Origin: Vescimonas fastidiosa
GTDB taxonomy: Bacteria > Bacillota > Clostridia > Oscillospirales > Oscillospiraceae
Reading direction: 5' to 3'
Assembly (NCBI RefSeq): GCF_018326305.1
Contig: NZ_AP023415.1
Coordinates: forward strand, 310,001-374,000
DNA length: 64,000 bases
The notes under the pieces were generated by a model. It saw only the letters and a list, made by a program, of their open reading frames with translations, ran no database searches and was not told the origin of the DNA. Each line of letters begins with the position of its first letter. Position 1 is the stretch's first letter. Below, in pieces: positions 1-8,387 of this stretch. Position numbers and translations under genes: made by a program.

Positions 1-478
1 TGGTCGCGCCGTAGGTCAGCAGCAGCTCCGTCATCTCCACCCTGGCGGACTGCAGCCCGTCGTATACCGTGATGGTAATGGGGAAAAAGGTGATGAGTAC
101 CGTCACCAGCACCTTGCTCCAGATGCCGTAGCCGAACCACAGCACAAACAGCGGCGCAATGGCCGTGGTGGGGATCGTCTGGGAGGCCACCACCACCGGA
201 TAGATCGCCTTACGGAAAACCGTGCTGGCGTCCATCAGGATGGCAAGACCCAGGCCCAGCACCAGGGAAATGGCAAGGCCCACAAAGGTCACCAGCATGG
301 TGGCCGGCAGATGTACGGTAAACAGCACCGCCCGCAGCGCCCAAAGCTTTTGCAGGATCTGGATAGGTGTGGGCAGGATGTAGGCCGCGTTCACCTCCAT
401 TGCCCCCAGCTGCCACAGTATCAGCAGCGCAAACAGGAAAATCAGGGCCGGCAGATTGCCCCTGCAGGCTTTTTTCAT
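1..478 (-). CDS. thiX: ABC transporter permease, thiamin-precursor uptake (ThiX-like), 3' end beyond window
   Basis: Integral membrane permease of a small ABC importer, probably moving a thiamin pyrimidine precursor such as HMP or its formylated form. About 159 codons are visible from ATG 478; the rest lies off the left edge. The protein opens with a hydrophobic segment, followed by an extracellular stretch containing ILPTP, further membrane spans, and the motif region VASQTIPTTAIAPLFVLWFG, typical of the BPD_transp_1 family (SsuC/TauC/ThiX type). The start overlaps the stop of the upstream ATPase gene (ATGA), so the two are translationally coupled. Placement at the end of a TPP-riboswitch-controlled thi operon is what points to thiamin precursors; sequence alone would fit any nitrate/sulfonate/taurine-type permease. 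A ThiY-like binding protein is expected just outside the window. Confidence 0.8.
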   Translation of the reverse strand, partial: MKKACRGNLPALIFLFALLILWQLGAMEVNAAYILPTPIQILQKLWALRAVLFTVHLPATMLVTFVGLAISLVLGLGLAILMDASTVFRKAIYPVVVASQTIPTTAIAPLFVLWFGYGIWSKVLVTVLITFFPITITVYDGLQSARVEMTELLLTYGAT

Positions 479-1236
479 ACCGTCACCTGCTTTCTCAGCA
501 TGTCCACCAGCTGTTCCCGCAGGGCCACGATCTCCGGCCGGGTCAGATCCTGCCGTGTGCGCGGATAGTCCATGGGGACCGGGATCTCCCGCAGGGTGTG
601 GATGGGTGTTTTGTCCACCACCAATACGCTGGAGGACAGGAATACCGCCTCCTCCACGTCGTGGGTGATAAACAGGATGGTCTTCTTGTGGCGCTGCCAC
701 TGATCCAGCAGCCACTCCTGCATGGAGATGCGCGTCAGAAAATCCAGAGCCGAAAACGGCTCGTCCAGCAGCAGCAGGTCGCTGCCGGCCAGCATGGTCC
801 GGGCAAAGGCCGCCCGCTGCCGCATTCCGCCGGAAAGCTCGTCCGGCCGCTTGTCCCGGCAGCCGGCCAGCCCCACATCCGCCAGGGCCGCATCGATCAG
901 CCCCAGCCGCTCCGCCTTTGTGCCCCGCCGCTGGATCTCCAGCGGCAGCGCCAGGTTTTCCCCGATGGTCCGCCAGGGAAACAGCATGTCCTTCTGGGGC
1001 ATATAGCCGCAGTAGTGCTTTTGCCCGGAAACGGGCTTGCCAAGGACGGATATGGTGCCGGATTTCGGCTGCAGCAGGCCGTTGGTCATGCGGAAAATAG
1101 TGCTCTTTCCGCAGCCGCTGATACCGATAATGCAGTGAAAGGACCCCGGCTCCACGGAAAAGGAGAGCCGGTCAATGATGTCAAAGTCCTCACCGGGATA
1201 CTGAAAGGACACCTGGTCAAAGCGCAGAATACTCAT
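475..1236 (-). CDS. thiZ: ABC transporter ATP-binding protein of thiamin-precursor importer (ThiZ-like)
   Basis: Cytoplasmic ATPase that powers the adjacent permease. From ATG 1236 the product is 253 residues. It has Walker A GISGCGKST (38-46), a Q-loop near 81, signature LSGGMRQR (134-141), Walker B LLLLDEP (154-160) and the switch His in THD (about 192), so all catalytic elements are present. A longer frame starts at 1251, but ATG 1236 overlaps the tenA stop as ATGA and removes an unconserved five-residue tail, so I prefer it. The family is the nitrate/sulfonate/taurine type. The thiamin assignment rests on location between tenA and a permease in an operon behind a TPP riboswitch. Confidence 0.85.
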   Translation of the reverse strand: MSILRFDQVSFQYPGEDFDIIDRLSFSVEPGSFHCIIGISGCGKSTIFRMTNGLLQPKSGTISVLGKPVSGQKHYCGYMPQKDMLFPWRTIGENLALPLEIQRRGTKAERLGLIDAALADVGLAGCRDKRPDELSGGMRQRAAFARTMLAGSDLLLLDEPFSALDFLTRISMQEWLLDQWQRHKKTILFITHDVEEAVFLSSSVLVVDKTPIHTLREIPVPMDYPRTRQDLTRPEIVALREQLVDMLRKQVTV

Positions 1237-1898
1237 GTGCGTATTTCCCAAGCCATATCCCAGAAGCCCAGCTCATAGCGGCTGCAGTTGACGAAAATAT
1301 CCGTCAGGTAAGCCAGCTGCTCCTCCGTGGCACCGGCTGCCAGGGAGTCCATCAGCTCTATCAGCGCCCGGTTGGTGGCGGCGTATTCTTCGGAGGCATA
1401 GCCCCGGATCCATTCGCCGTAGAAGGGATGCTCCGCCGCACCGGGGATCTGGGCCAGGGCCTGTCCGATCTCGGCATAGCTCCAGGAGCAGGCCAGGATG
1501 GATGCCACGATCTCCGCAGGCCCTCTTGCCTCTGCCACGGCCAGCATGTAATGTGTATAAGAGAGGTTGTCGAGGGCAGGCTGCACGTTAAATACCTGCT
1601 CCTCAGAAATGCCAAGGCGTGCCATATAGGCCCGGTGGATTTTCATCTCACCGCCTAAAATGGCATCCACATTGGCGGAAAATGTCCGCATCAGCTCCGG
1701 GCTGCGAGCCTTGACCACCCCCAGGGCAAAGACCCGGGCATAGTCAAAAAGATAGAGATAATCCTGCAGCATATAGTGCTGGAATTTCTCCACCGGCAGC
1801 GTTCCGTCGCCGATACCGGTCACAAAGGGGTGCTTCAGGCATGCCTCCCAAATGGGGGCAGCTGCTTCACGAAGGCGGCAAGACACAGAATTCGTCAT
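1233..1898 (-). CDS. tenA: Thiaminase II / aminopyrimidine aminohydrolase TenA
   Basis: Salvages the pyrimidine half of damaged thiamin by hydrolysing aminopyrimidines to HMP, which ThiD then phosphorylates. The 221-residue product matches the usual TenA length. Diagnostic parts are the N-terminal helices with YMLQDYLYLFDYAR and the catalytic cysteine in ILACSWSYAEIG (Cys137, equivalent by position to the known TenA nucleophile). The start ATG 1898 follows a GGAGGCGGAG ribosome site lying in the end of thiD. It overlaps the next gene by ATGA. Its placement with an ABC importer fits a salvage route in which imported degradation products are recycled. Confidence 0.93.
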   Translation of the reverse strand: MTNSVSCRLREAAAPIWEACLKHPFVTGIGDGTLPVEKFQHYMLQDYLYLFDYARVFALGVVKARSPELMRTFSANVDAILGGEMKIHRAYMARLGISEEQVFNVQPALDNLSYTHYMLAVAEARGPAEIVASILACSWSYAEIGQALAQIPGAAEHPFYGEWIRGYASEEYAATNRALIELMDSLAAGATEEQLAYLTDIFVNCSRYELGFWDMAWEIRT

Positions 1899-1899
1899 T

Positions 1900-2706
1900 T
1901 TACTCCGCCTCCTTCATGTATTCGCTTTTCAGATCGAAAAGATGGTTCATAGGTCCGCGTCCGCGGCCCAGATCCAACATGGCCCCCAGGGCGCCGGAAA
2001 TATAGTCCTTTGCCCGGCGCACTGCTTCCTCCAGGTCCATGCCCTTGGCCAGATTGGACGCAATGGCGCTGGACAGGGTGCAGCCGGTGCCGTGGGTGTT
2101 GGGATTGTTGATGCGGCGACCCTTGAACCAGTGCCCGGTGCCGTCCTTCCAGAGAAGGTCGTTGGCGTCGTTCAGGTCGTGTCCTCCTTTGCAGAGCACA
2201 GCGCAGTGATACCGCCGGCTGATAAGCTCGGCCGCGCGCTCCATATCCTCCGGGCTGCTGATGGGCATTTCCGCCAGGATCTCCGCCTCGGGAATATTGG
2301 GCGTGGCCACCTCTGCCAGAGGCAGCAGCTCCGTTTTCAGGGCCTGTACCGCGTTCTCCTGCAGCAGGCGGGAGCCGGAGGTGGCCACCATCACGGGATC
2401 AACCACGATGTGCTGGGCCCCATACTGGCGCAACTTCTGCGCAATAACGGAGATCAGCTCCGAGGAGGACACCATACCGATCTTTACCGCATCGGGGAAA
2501 ATATCGGTAAACACGGCGTCCAGCTGCGCGGATAGAAACGCGGGTGTGGAATCCAAAATGTCTGTGACGCCGGTAGTATTTTGGGCAGTCAGGGCCGTGA
2601 TAGCGCTCATGGCGTATACTCCGTGAGCGGACATGGTCTTGATATCTGCCTGGATACCGGCGCCTCCGCTGGAATCGCTTCCAGCGATGGATAATGCTGT
2701 TTTCAT
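1900..2706 (-). CDS. thiD: Bifunctional hydroxymethylpyrimidine (phosphate) kinase ThiD
   Basis: Phosphorylates HMP to HMP-P and HMP-PP, one of the two substrates joined by ThiE. The 268-residue product shows the ribokinase-family N terminus SIAGSDSSGGAGIQADIKT, the substrate/anion region around TALTAQNT, VDPVMVATSG, and the C-terminal NTHGTGCTLSSAIA anion-hole/catalytic motif. The frame is open much further upstream, but ATG 2706 starts the conserved sequence and is preceded by AAAGGAG at good spacing, so the upstream extension is rejected. A gap of 116 bases separates it from thiE; no gene is visible there, so this is probably a spacer within the same transcript. Confidence 0.95.
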   Translation of the reverse strand: MKTALSIAGSDSSGGAGIQADIKTMSAHGVYAMSAITALTAQNTTGVTDILDSTPAFLSAQLDAVFTDIFPDAVKIGMVSSSELISVIAQKLRQYGAQHIVVDPVMVATSGSRLLQENAVQALKTELLPLAEVATPNIPEAEILAEMPISSPEDMERAAELISRRYHCAVLCKGGHDLNDANDLLWKDGTGHWFKGRRINNPNTHGTGCTLSSAIASNLAKGMDLEEAVRRAKDYISGALGAMLDLGRGRGPMNHLFDLKSEYMKEAE

Positions 2707-2822
2707 TGCTTTGCTCCTTTCTTCTTTCAGCATTACTTTTCTATAGCGGCAGAAAGTGGTGCCCCCGATCTGCCGCTTGAAGGCCCCGGCACAGAGGCCG
2801 AGACAAACTTCCGTATAGGGTT

Positions 2823-3458
2823 TTACAGAATATGCAGCTGCTCTGCCCGGGCGCGCAGGTCCAGGGCAGCCTGCCTGGGGTCGGCCGCCTTCATGATAGC
2901 GGAAACCACGCAGATACCGGCAATACCGGTTCCCTGCAGCACGTCGATATTGTCCCTGTTCAGTCCGCCGATGGCGTTGACCGCAATAGGAACCGCCTTG
3001 CAAATATCCCGCAGCGTGTCCGTGGAGGTAAGAACGGTTTTCACCTTAGTGGTCGTGGGATAAATCGCCCCTACGCCCAGATAATCCGCCCCTTGCTCAT
3101 AGGCTTCCAGCGCCTGAGGCACGGTCTTCGCCGTAGCGCCGACGATTTTATCCGGCCCCAGGATTCTCCTGGCAATGGCAATAGGCAGATCGCTTTGCCC
3201 CAGATGCACGCCCTCGGCGTCGATGGCCATGGCCACATCCAGCCGGTCGTCAATAAGCAGCGGAACACCGTATGGCAGTGCAAGCGCATGCACCTTTTCC
3301 GCCAAAGACATATACTCCCGGGTGGTTCTGTTCTTTTCCCGGATCTGCAGCAGGGTCACACCCCCCTGCAGGGCTGCCTGGGTTCTGCGCAGGAATTCCT
3401 CCTCGCTGAACCCTGTGCTGTCGGTGATAAAATACAGACTGGTATCAAGCTTCTTCAT
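2823..3458 (-). CDS. thiE: Thiamin phosphate synthase ThiE
   Basis: Joins HMP-PP and thiazole phosphate to give thiamin monophosphate. The product of 211 residues is a TIM-barrel enzyme with the family motifs in order: LLQIREKN, LLIDDRLDVAMAIDAEGVHLGQSDLP, GVGAIYPTTTK (pyrophosphate-binding loop), VNAIGGLN and the C-terminal phosphate-binding GICVVSAI. The start lies inside the 3' end of thiM (14-base overlap), so the two are coupled. No de novo ThiC or ThiG is visible in the window; the operon is set up for salvage. Confidence 0.96.
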   Translation of the reverse strand: MKKLDTSLYFITDSTGFSEEEFLRRTQAALQGGVTLLQIREKNRTTREYMSLAEKVHALALPYGVPLLIDDRLDVAMAIDAEGVHLGQSDLPIAIARRILGPDKIVGATAKTVPQALEAYEQGADYLGVGAIYPTTTKVKTVLTSTDTLRDICKAVPIAVNAIGGLNRDNIDVLQGTGIAGICVVSAIMKAADPRQAALDLRARAEQLHIL

Positions 3459-4254
3459 TTCTGATCTCCTCCCGATCCATATATCGTTCTATCTCCGCCT
3501 TTCCCACCGTGGAGAGCTTATCCATCAGATTCACCTGAAAGCTGCCGCTGCCGCGGTCCGTTTCCGCCAGCTGCCCGCAGATGCCCAGCACCACGCAGGC
3601 GGTGACGGCGGCGTCCATATCCGGCTGCACCGAGAGATAGGCCGCTGTCAGCGCCCCCAGCATGCAGCCCGTTCCGGTGATCCCGGAGAGCTGTGGGTTG
3701 CCGTTTTTCACGTGGACAAGGCGTTTGCCGTCGGTGATAATGTCCACCCTCCCACTGGCAAGGATCACTGTGTGGTACGCCCTTGCCAGCTCCATGGCCG
3801 TGCGATCCAGGGTCTGTACGTCCAGCGCCGCGTCCGCGTCCACCCCGGAGGAGCAGTAGTTCTCCCGGTACAGGGCATGGATTTCGGAGTAATTGCCCTT
3901 AATGACGGCAGGTGTCGCCTCTTGCAGCAGCTTGCGGATATACCCCCGGCGCAGCCTTGAGCAGGCAACGCCCACCGCATCCAGAAGAACGGGGATGTGC
4001 CTGTTCTGGGCCGTCCGGGCGGACAGGCGCATAGATTCCATACGCGCATCCGTTATGTTTCCCAGATTCAGCATCAGGGCCCGGGCGGTGGCGGTGATCT
4101 CCTCCACCTCGGCCGGATGCTCCGCCATAATAGGGCGGGCGCCCACGGCAAGGACGGCGTTGGCGCACTGGTTGATGGAGATGGGGTTCGTAATGCAATG
4201 GATCAGGGGGCTGTATTCCCTGACTCTTTGGCAAATATCAGCAATGGGCTGCAT
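3445..4254 (-). CDS. thiM: Hydroxyethylthiazole kinase ThiM
   Basis: Phosphorylates 4-methyl-5-(2-hydroxyethyl)thiazole so that ThiE can use it. The 269-residue product carries the substrate-binding N terminus PLIHCITNPISINQCAN, the stretch VLLDAVGVACS, KGNYSEI, and the C-terminal catalytic GITGTGCMLGAL. The gene overlaps the upstream thiW by 17 bases and the downstream thiE by 14 bases. Next to the ThiW transporter, it forms a thiazole import-and-trap pair. Confidence 0.96.
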   Translation of the reverse strand: MQPIADICQRVREYSPLIHCITNPISINQCANAVLAVGARPIMAEHPAEVEEITATARALMLNLGNITDARMESMRLSARTAQNRHIPVLLDAVGVACSRLRRGYIRKLLQEATPAVIKGNYSEIHALYRENYCSSGVDADAALDVQTLDRTAMELARAYHTVILASGRVDIITDGKRLVHVKNGNPQLSGITGTGCMLGALTAAYLSVQPDMDAAVTACVVLGICGQLAETDRGSGSFQVNLMDKLSTVGKAEIERYMDREEIRNEEA

Positions 4255-4966
4255 CCTTTGTTTTCACCTTCTTGATGACATAGTAAATGATTGCCGCGGC
4301 AACGCAAACGCCCGGCGCTGCATAGGCCAGAATGTTCCAGATAGAGCCGGTGAGCTTGAAGATGTTCGAGGCGATCTTGATGACCACGAACAGGATCGCG
4401 CCGAAGGCGGCGATGGTCAGCGAGTCGGAGAGCACCGTGCTCTTGTCGGTGTAGCTTGTGGAGTTCAGCTTCAGCTGGAGCTTGGTGAGCATCCCGTTGG
4501 ATGCGATCTTACGCAGAAATACATAGGCGATGCTGCCGCCGATGAGGGTGCCGCAGATAAAGGAGGGCACGTAGAACATCCAGCTCAGCCCGTCTCTGCC
4601 CCACAGGTAGCTCATCACCGGGTAGGATACAATGGCGCCGATGATGCCGGTGCCGATGACTTCGCCCACAACGGCGCAGATGATCTTACCCTTGGACATA
4701 CGGTAAAACACGCCGGACAGGAATGCCCCGAACACGGCACCTGTCAGGGCCAGGGGTGGGATCCCCATGGTCGCCATGCGGATAATGCCGATAAGGGTGG
4801 CGCAGAGCAGGGAATACCACGGCCCCATAAACACGGAGCAGACGATATTGATGAAATGTGCCATGGGGCACATTCCCTCCACCCGGAGGATGGGCGAGAT
4901 GACAACACCCAGAGCAACGAGCATGGACAGTACGGTCAGCTTCAGAATACCATTTGAGTTTTTCAC
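4238..4966 (-). CDS. thiW: Thiazole ECF transporter substrate-binding membrane protein ThiW, with C-terminal extension
   Basis: Predicted S-component of an energy-coupling-factor transporter for the thiazole moiety. The first 165 or so residues are hydrophobic and carry VLVALGVVISPILRVEGMCPMAHFINI and FSGVFYRM-like regions typical of ThiW. Unusually, about 75 extra residues follow, including a soluble stretch and two more predicted membrane segments (IAAFGAILFVVIKIAS and IWNILAYAAPGVCVAAAIIYYVI), ending in a basic tail. The product is 242 residues against roughly 160-180 for most ThiW proteins. The start is GTG 4966 with AGAGG about ten bases upstream; no in-frame ATG fits better. It is the first gene behind the TPP riboswitch. 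Confidence 0.85.
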   Translation of the reverse strand: MKNSNGILKLTVLSMLVALGVVISPILRVEGMCPMAHFINIVCSVFMGPWYSLLCATLIGIIRMATMGIPPLALTGAVFGAFLSGVFYRMSKGKIICAVVGEVIGTGIIGAIVSYPVMSYLWGRDGLSWMFYVPSFICGTLIGGSIAYVFLRKIASNGMLTKLQLKLNSTSYTDKSTVLSDSLTIAAFGAILFVVIKIASNIFKLTGSIWNILAYAAPGVCVAAAIIYYVIKKVKTKDAAHC

Positions 4967-5144
4967 TTGTAGTGCCTCTTTTCATATTTTTATACGAAGC
5001 GATGGCTTCGTTCGGTCGAGAATCCATTTTCTCCTCTCACCCCGAAACACGGGTTCCCTTCGCAAAAATACAAGATACAAGGCGCTCCCCTTCTATCCGC
5101 CCGAAACCACTCGGGATAGGTCTCGTCACATCCTTTCTCAAAAT

Positions 5145-5180
5145 ATAAAACGGAAGCTGCCCGGTTTGGGTAACTTCCGC
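5145..5180 (-). terminator. Intrinsic terminator, expression platform of the TPP riboswitch
   Basis: Reading the minus strand after the aptamer, a CGGAAG...CTTCCG stem with an inner CCC/GGG pairing closes on a short loop and is followed by TTTTAT. It lies about 15 bases after the aptamer and about 180 bases before thiW, the expected place for a transcription-terminating platform that works when TPP is bound. Confidence 0.75.
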
Positions 5181-5194
5181 GAAAGAATATACAG

Positions 5195-5278
5195 GTATCC
5201 CTACGTTGGCATTATCCAAATCAGGTTATCGGTCGAAGGTTTTGCCTTCCTCTCAGCCTGTAACACAAGCTCCCGTCT
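5195..5278 (-). promoter_or_regulatory. TPP riboswitch (THI element)
   Basis: On the minus strand the conserved cores are present in order: ACGGGAGCT at the 5' side, the box CTGAGAGG, the variable helix, then ACCTGATTTGGATAATGCC and AACGTAGGGA. These are the two TPP-sensing helices of the THI box. It precedes the whole thiW-thiX operon, so thiamin pyrophosphate should switch off salvage and uptake together. Confidence 0.97.
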
Positions 5279-5291
5279 AAAATGTGGTGTC

Positions 5292-5320
5292 ATTATACAC
5301 CTGTCGTCAGCCGATTGCAA
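5292..5320 (-). promoter_or_regulatory. Sigma-A promoter of the thi operon
   Basis: On the minus strand, -35 TTGCAA and -10 TATAAT are separated by 17 bases. The inferred start site lies a few bases before the TPP aptamer. Confidence 0.8.
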
Positions 5321-5400
5321 GTGCTATTCGGCAAAATATTTGCATTCCATTGTTGTTAAGACTGTCCTGCATCGTGGCGCGAGCTTTTTTGCCCCGATCA

Positions 5401-5429
5401 TTGACGAGGGAGGAAAATCATAGTACAAT
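5401..5429 (+). promoter_or_regulatory. Sigma-A promoter of the feo operon
   Basis: -35 TTGACG and -10 TACAAT with 17-base spacing, about 30 bases before the feoA start. No convincing Fur box was found by eye. Confidence 0.75.
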
Positions 5430-5457
5430 ACAGAAAAATCAACGTAGGGGGAGAAAA

Positions 5458-5688
5458 ATGACACTGAATGAGATGAAAATCGGCAGCACGGCGGTGATTC
5501 GCCAGGTGGGTGGTGAGGGGCCCCTGCGGTGCCGCCTTTTAGACATGGGGCTCATACCGGGCACGAAGGTCACGCTGCAAAAAGTGGCGCCCATGGGCGA
5601 CCCTATTGAGATTCGCGTACGGGGCTATGAGCTGACGCTGCGTGTGGAGGACGGACAGAAGATTCAGGTGGAGGAGGTAAAGGCATGA
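5458..5688 (+). CDS. feoA: Ferrous iron transport protein A
   Basis: Small SH3-like cytoplasmic protein that supports FeoB in ferrous-iron uptake. The 76-residue product shows GSTAVIRQVGGEGPLRCRLLDMGLIPGTKVTLQKVAPMGDPIEIRVRGYELTLR (written here only as a region, residues 10-65), with the family's RLLDMGL and GDP.E.R motifs. The start ATG 5458 has an AGGGGGAG ribosome site. It overlaps feoB as ATGA, so the two are co-translated. Confidence 0.95.
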   Translation: MTLNEMKIGSTAVIRQVGGEGPLRCRLLDMGLIPGTKVTLQKVAPMGDPIEIRVRGYELTLRVEDGQKIQVEEVKA

Positions 5689-7691
5689 TCTTTGCGTTGG
5701 CAGGCAATCAGAATTGCGGCAAGACCACGCTCTTTAACGCTCTTACCGGCTCTAACCAGCATGTGGGCAATTTCCCCGGTGTAACGGTGGATCAGAAGAT
5801 AGGGGAGATCAAGGACGGCAAGAGCGGCTCGGTGGTAGATCTGCCGGGCATCTACTCTCTGCGCCCCTACACCCAAGAGGAGATCGTGACCCGGGATTTC
5901 ATTCTCAAGGGAAAGCCCGATGGGATCATCAACATCGTAGATGCCACCAATATTGAGCGGAATCTCTACCTGACACTGCAGCTGCTGGAGCTGCGGGTGC
6001 CCATGGTGCTGGCCCTGAATATGATGGATGAGGTGCGCGCTAACGGCGGGACCATAGATGTGCAGGAGCTGAGCCGCTGCCTGGGCATTCCGGTGGTCCC
6101 CATCAGTGCGGTGAAGGGGGAGGGCGTGTCGGAGCTGCTGAATCAAGCAGTACACACCGCCCGCACAAAGACTTTGCCCAAGGTATACGACTTCTGCTCG
6201 GAGGAGTCTGCGGTGCATCGGTGTATCCACGCAGTGGTGCATATGATCCAGGACCACGCCGACAAGGCGGACATCCCGGCGAGATTTGCCACTACGAAGC
6301 TCATTGAGGGCGATGAAAACATCCTGCAGCAGCTGCAGCTGGATCAAAACGAAAAGGAGCTGCTGGAGCACTGCATTGTGCAGATGGAGAACGAGAGCGG
6401 CCTGGACCGCAACGCCGCCCTGGCGGATATGCGCTACAGCTTTATTGAAAAGGTAGTGGAAATCTGCGTGGTGAAGTGCCACGAGAGCAAGGAGCACCGC
6501 CGCTCTGTGCAAATGGACAAGGTGCTCACGGGTAAGTATACGGCCCTGCCGGTGTTTTTCGGCGTGATGTTTCTGATTTTCTACCTGACCTTCAACCTTA
6601 TCGGGCAGAATCTGTCGGATTTTCTGAGTCTGGGCATTGACAAGCTGACTATGCTGGCCGATAAGGGCCTCACGGCCTATGGCATCAATCCGGTGGTGCA
6701 TAGCCTCATTATAGACGGCGTTTTTGCCGGTGTAGGCAGTGTGCTTTCCTTCCTGCCCATCATTGTGACGCTGTTTTTCTTCCTGTCCATTTTGGAGGAT
6801 ACCGGCTACATGGCCCGGGTGGCTTTTGTCATGGACAGGCTCCTGCGGAAGATCGGACTTTCCGGGCGCAGCTTTGTGCCTATGCTCATCGGCTTCGGCT
6901 GCACGGTGCCGGCTATTATGGCCACCCGTACCGTATCCTCGGATCGAGACCGGAAAATGACCATTTTGCTGACACCGTACATGAGCTGCTCGGCAAAAAT
7001 ACCCATTTATGCGGTGTTTTCTGCCGCCTTTTTCCCAAATCATGCGGCCCTGGTGATGATCGGTCTGTATGTGACAGGTATCCTGCTGGGGATTCTTTTG
7101 GCGATTGTGCTGAAGGACACAGCTTTCCGTGGGCAGCCGGTTCCCTTCGTGATGGAGCTGCCCAACTACCGTATGCCCTCAGCCAAGAGCGTAGGTCTGC
7201 TGCTGTGGGAAAAGGCCCGGGACTTCCTGGAACGCGCCTTTACCGTTATTTTCCTGGCTACTATTATTATTTGGTTTCTGCAGACCTTTGACACAAAGCT
7301 CAATGTGGTCACAGACAGTGCCGATAGTCTCCTGGCCCTGGTGGGACAGTTTATCTCCGGCATATTCAGACCCCTGGGCTTTAACGACTGGCGGGTTGCC
7401 ACGGCACTGATTTCGGGCTTCACGGCTAAGGAAGCGGTGGTGTCCACCCTGGCTGTGCTGCTGAATACCAGCACAGCCAACTTGGGAGCGGCCCTGGGCA
7501 CCCTGTTTACACCGCTGTCGGCACTGTCTTTCCTGGTATTTACGCTGCTGTATACGCCGTGCATTGCGGCGGTGACCACCATTCGCCGGGAGCTGGGCTC
7601 CTTCTGGAAAATGCTCGGCGTGGTGGTGCTGCAGTGCTCGGTGGCATGGCTGATGGGTATGCTGGTGTATCAGATCGGAGGGCTGCTATGA
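5685..7691 (+). CDS. feoB: Ferrous iron transporter FeoB
   Basis: Membrane transporter that imports Fe(II) under anaerobic conditions. The 668-residue product has an N-terminal G-domain with G1 GNQNCGKT (7-14), G2 around VT in FPGVTVDQ, G3 DLPG (52-55) and G4 NMMD (112-115), then a GDI-like helical region to about 265. The rest is the membrane part with two Gate motifs, including VMDRLLRKIGLSGRSFVPMLIGFGC and the second around GFTAKEAVVSTLAVL. Its length is at the short end of the family, but no motif is missing. It is flanked by feoA and a FeoB-associated Cys-rich protein with four-base overlaps at both ends. Confidence 0.97.
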   Translation: MIFALAGNQNCGKTTLFNALTGSNQHVGNFPGVTVDQKIGEIKDGKSGSVVDLPGIYSLRPYTQEEIVTRDFILKGKPDGIINIVDATNIERNLYLTLQLLELRVPMVLALNMMDEVRANGGTIDVQELSRCLGIPVVPISAVKGEGVSELLNQAVHTARTKTLPKVYDFCSEESAVHRCIHAVVHMIQDHADKADIPARFATTKLIEGDENILQQLQLDQNEKELLEHCIVQMENESGLDRNAALADMRYSFIEKVVEICVVKCHESKEHRRSVQMDKVLTGKYTALPVFFGVMFLIFYLTFNLIGQNLSDFLSLGIDKLTMLADKGLTAYGINPVVHSLIIDGVFAGVGSVLSFLPIIVTLFFFLSILEDTGYMARVAFVMDRLLRKIGLSGRSFVPMLIGFGCTVPAIMATRTVSSDRDRKMTILLTPYMSCSAKIPIYAVFSAAFFPNHAALVMIGLYVTGILLGILLAIVLKDTAFRGQPVPFVMELPNYRMPSAKSVGLLLWEKARDFLERAFTVIFLATIIIWFLQTFDTKLNVVTDSADSLLALVGQFISGIFRPLGFNDWRVATALISGFTAKEAVVSTLAVLLNTSTANLGAALGTLFTPLSALSFLVFTLLYTPCIAAVTTIRRELGSFWKMLGVVVLQCSVAWLMGMLVYQIGGLL

Positions 7692-7825
7692 ACGCATGGG
7701 ACTGGTTGCTCCTGGCCGCTGTTCTGGTGGGGGCCGGGTTTGCCCTGGCGCATTTGCTAAAGAGCAAAAAGAGCGGCTGCTGCGGAAACTGTCACTCGTG
7801 CGGCGGCTGCTGCGAAAGAAAATAA
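7688..7825 (+). CDS. FeoB-associated Cys-rich membrane protein
   Basis: 45-residue protein with one N-terminal membrane helix (DWLLLAAVLVGAGFALAHLL) and a short cytoplasmic tail with seven cysteine-rich positions, GCCGNCHSCGGCCERK. It starts at ATG 7688, overlapping the feoB stop as ATGA. Small proteins of this type commonly follow feoB in Firmicutes and may bind metal or act in place of FeoC; that role is inferred, not shown. A strong terminator follows at once, so it is the last gene of the operon. Confidence 0.88.
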   Translation: MNAWDWLLLAAVLVGAGFALAHLLKSKKSGCCGNCHSCGGCCERK

Positions 7826-7828
7826 CGG

Positions 7829-7863
7829 AACGGGCGGATGCTTCGGCGTCTGCCCGTTTTTCG
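7829..7863 (+). terminator. Terminator of feoA-feoB operon
   Basis: ACGGGCGGATGC, a TTCG tetraloop, GCGTCTGCCCGT, then TTTTT. A compact GC-rich stem directly after the Cys-rich gene. Confidence 0.9.
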
Positions 7864-7920
7864 TGGGGACTGGCACAGTTTTGCCCCGGGAGACATAAAA
7901 TACCCAAAGGGGTGGATGCT

Positions 7921-8205
7921 ATGCTGAATCGATTTACACAACTGCGGCGCAAGGAGGTCATCAACCTCTGCGACGGCTGCCGCCTGGGCTGCGTGGGAGA
8001 TGTAGAGGTGAAGCTGCCGGAGGGAGAGGTCCGGGCGCTGATCGTGTTCGGCCCGTGCCGGTTTTTCGGCCTGTTCGGTAGGGGCGAGGACTACTACATA
8101 CCCTGGGACTGCGTGCAGAAATTCGGGGATGATATCATTCTCATTGACAAACCGTTCCGCCGTCCGGAGGGGCCGGGGGACCGAAAGCGCCGCCGGTGGG
8201 GATAA
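7921..8205 (+). CDS. YlmC/YmxH family PRC-barrel sporulation protein
   Basis: 94-residue product resembling the YlmC/YmxH family found in spore-forming Firmicutes, with a short PRC-barrel core (RRKEVINLCDGCRLGCVGDVEVKLPEGEVRALIV, residues 10-43; then IPWDCVQKFGDDIILI). The first ATG 7921 has AAAGGGGTGG upstream. The basic C-terminal tail (RRPEGPGDRKRRRW) is unusually arginine-rich. The function of the family is unclear, with a link to sporulation in some members. It is a stand-alone gene between two terminator/promoter regions. Confidence 0.8.
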   Translation: MLNRFTQLRRKEVINLCDGCRLGCVGDVEVKLPEGEVRALIVFGPCRFFGLFGRGEDYYIPWDCVQKFGDDIILIDKPFRRPEGPGDRKRRRWG

Positions 8206-8249
8206 GGCGGAAAAAACCGCAGAAAATATAGAAAATCAAGAAAAACCAC

Positions 8250-8278
8250 TTGCATTTTAGATTTGTATGTGGTATTAT
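8250..8278 (+). promoter_or_regulatory. Sigma-A promoter of rpsB
   Basis: -35 TTGCAT and -10 TATTAT with 17-base spacing, leaving a leader of about 100 bases before rpsB. The leader is GC-rich and may fold, but I see no known motif in it. Confidence 0.7.
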
Positions 8279-8387
8279 ATTTCAGCATTCCGCACAGGTT
8301 TGGACTCTCGGTCGGTGCCGAAACGGTTGGCCGGGGGGAGGAAAAGCCTGGAGGGTAAAACTAAATTTCAAAGGAGAACGAATCAAA

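Noticed and set aside
1900..3003. Long thiD frame starting at 3003
   Set aside because: The extension overlaps thiE and shows no family sequence; ATG 2706 has a good ribosome site.
8279..8387. Autoregulatory ribosomal leader of rpsB
   Set aside because: The leader is GC-rich but no known S2-leader motif could be recognised by eye.
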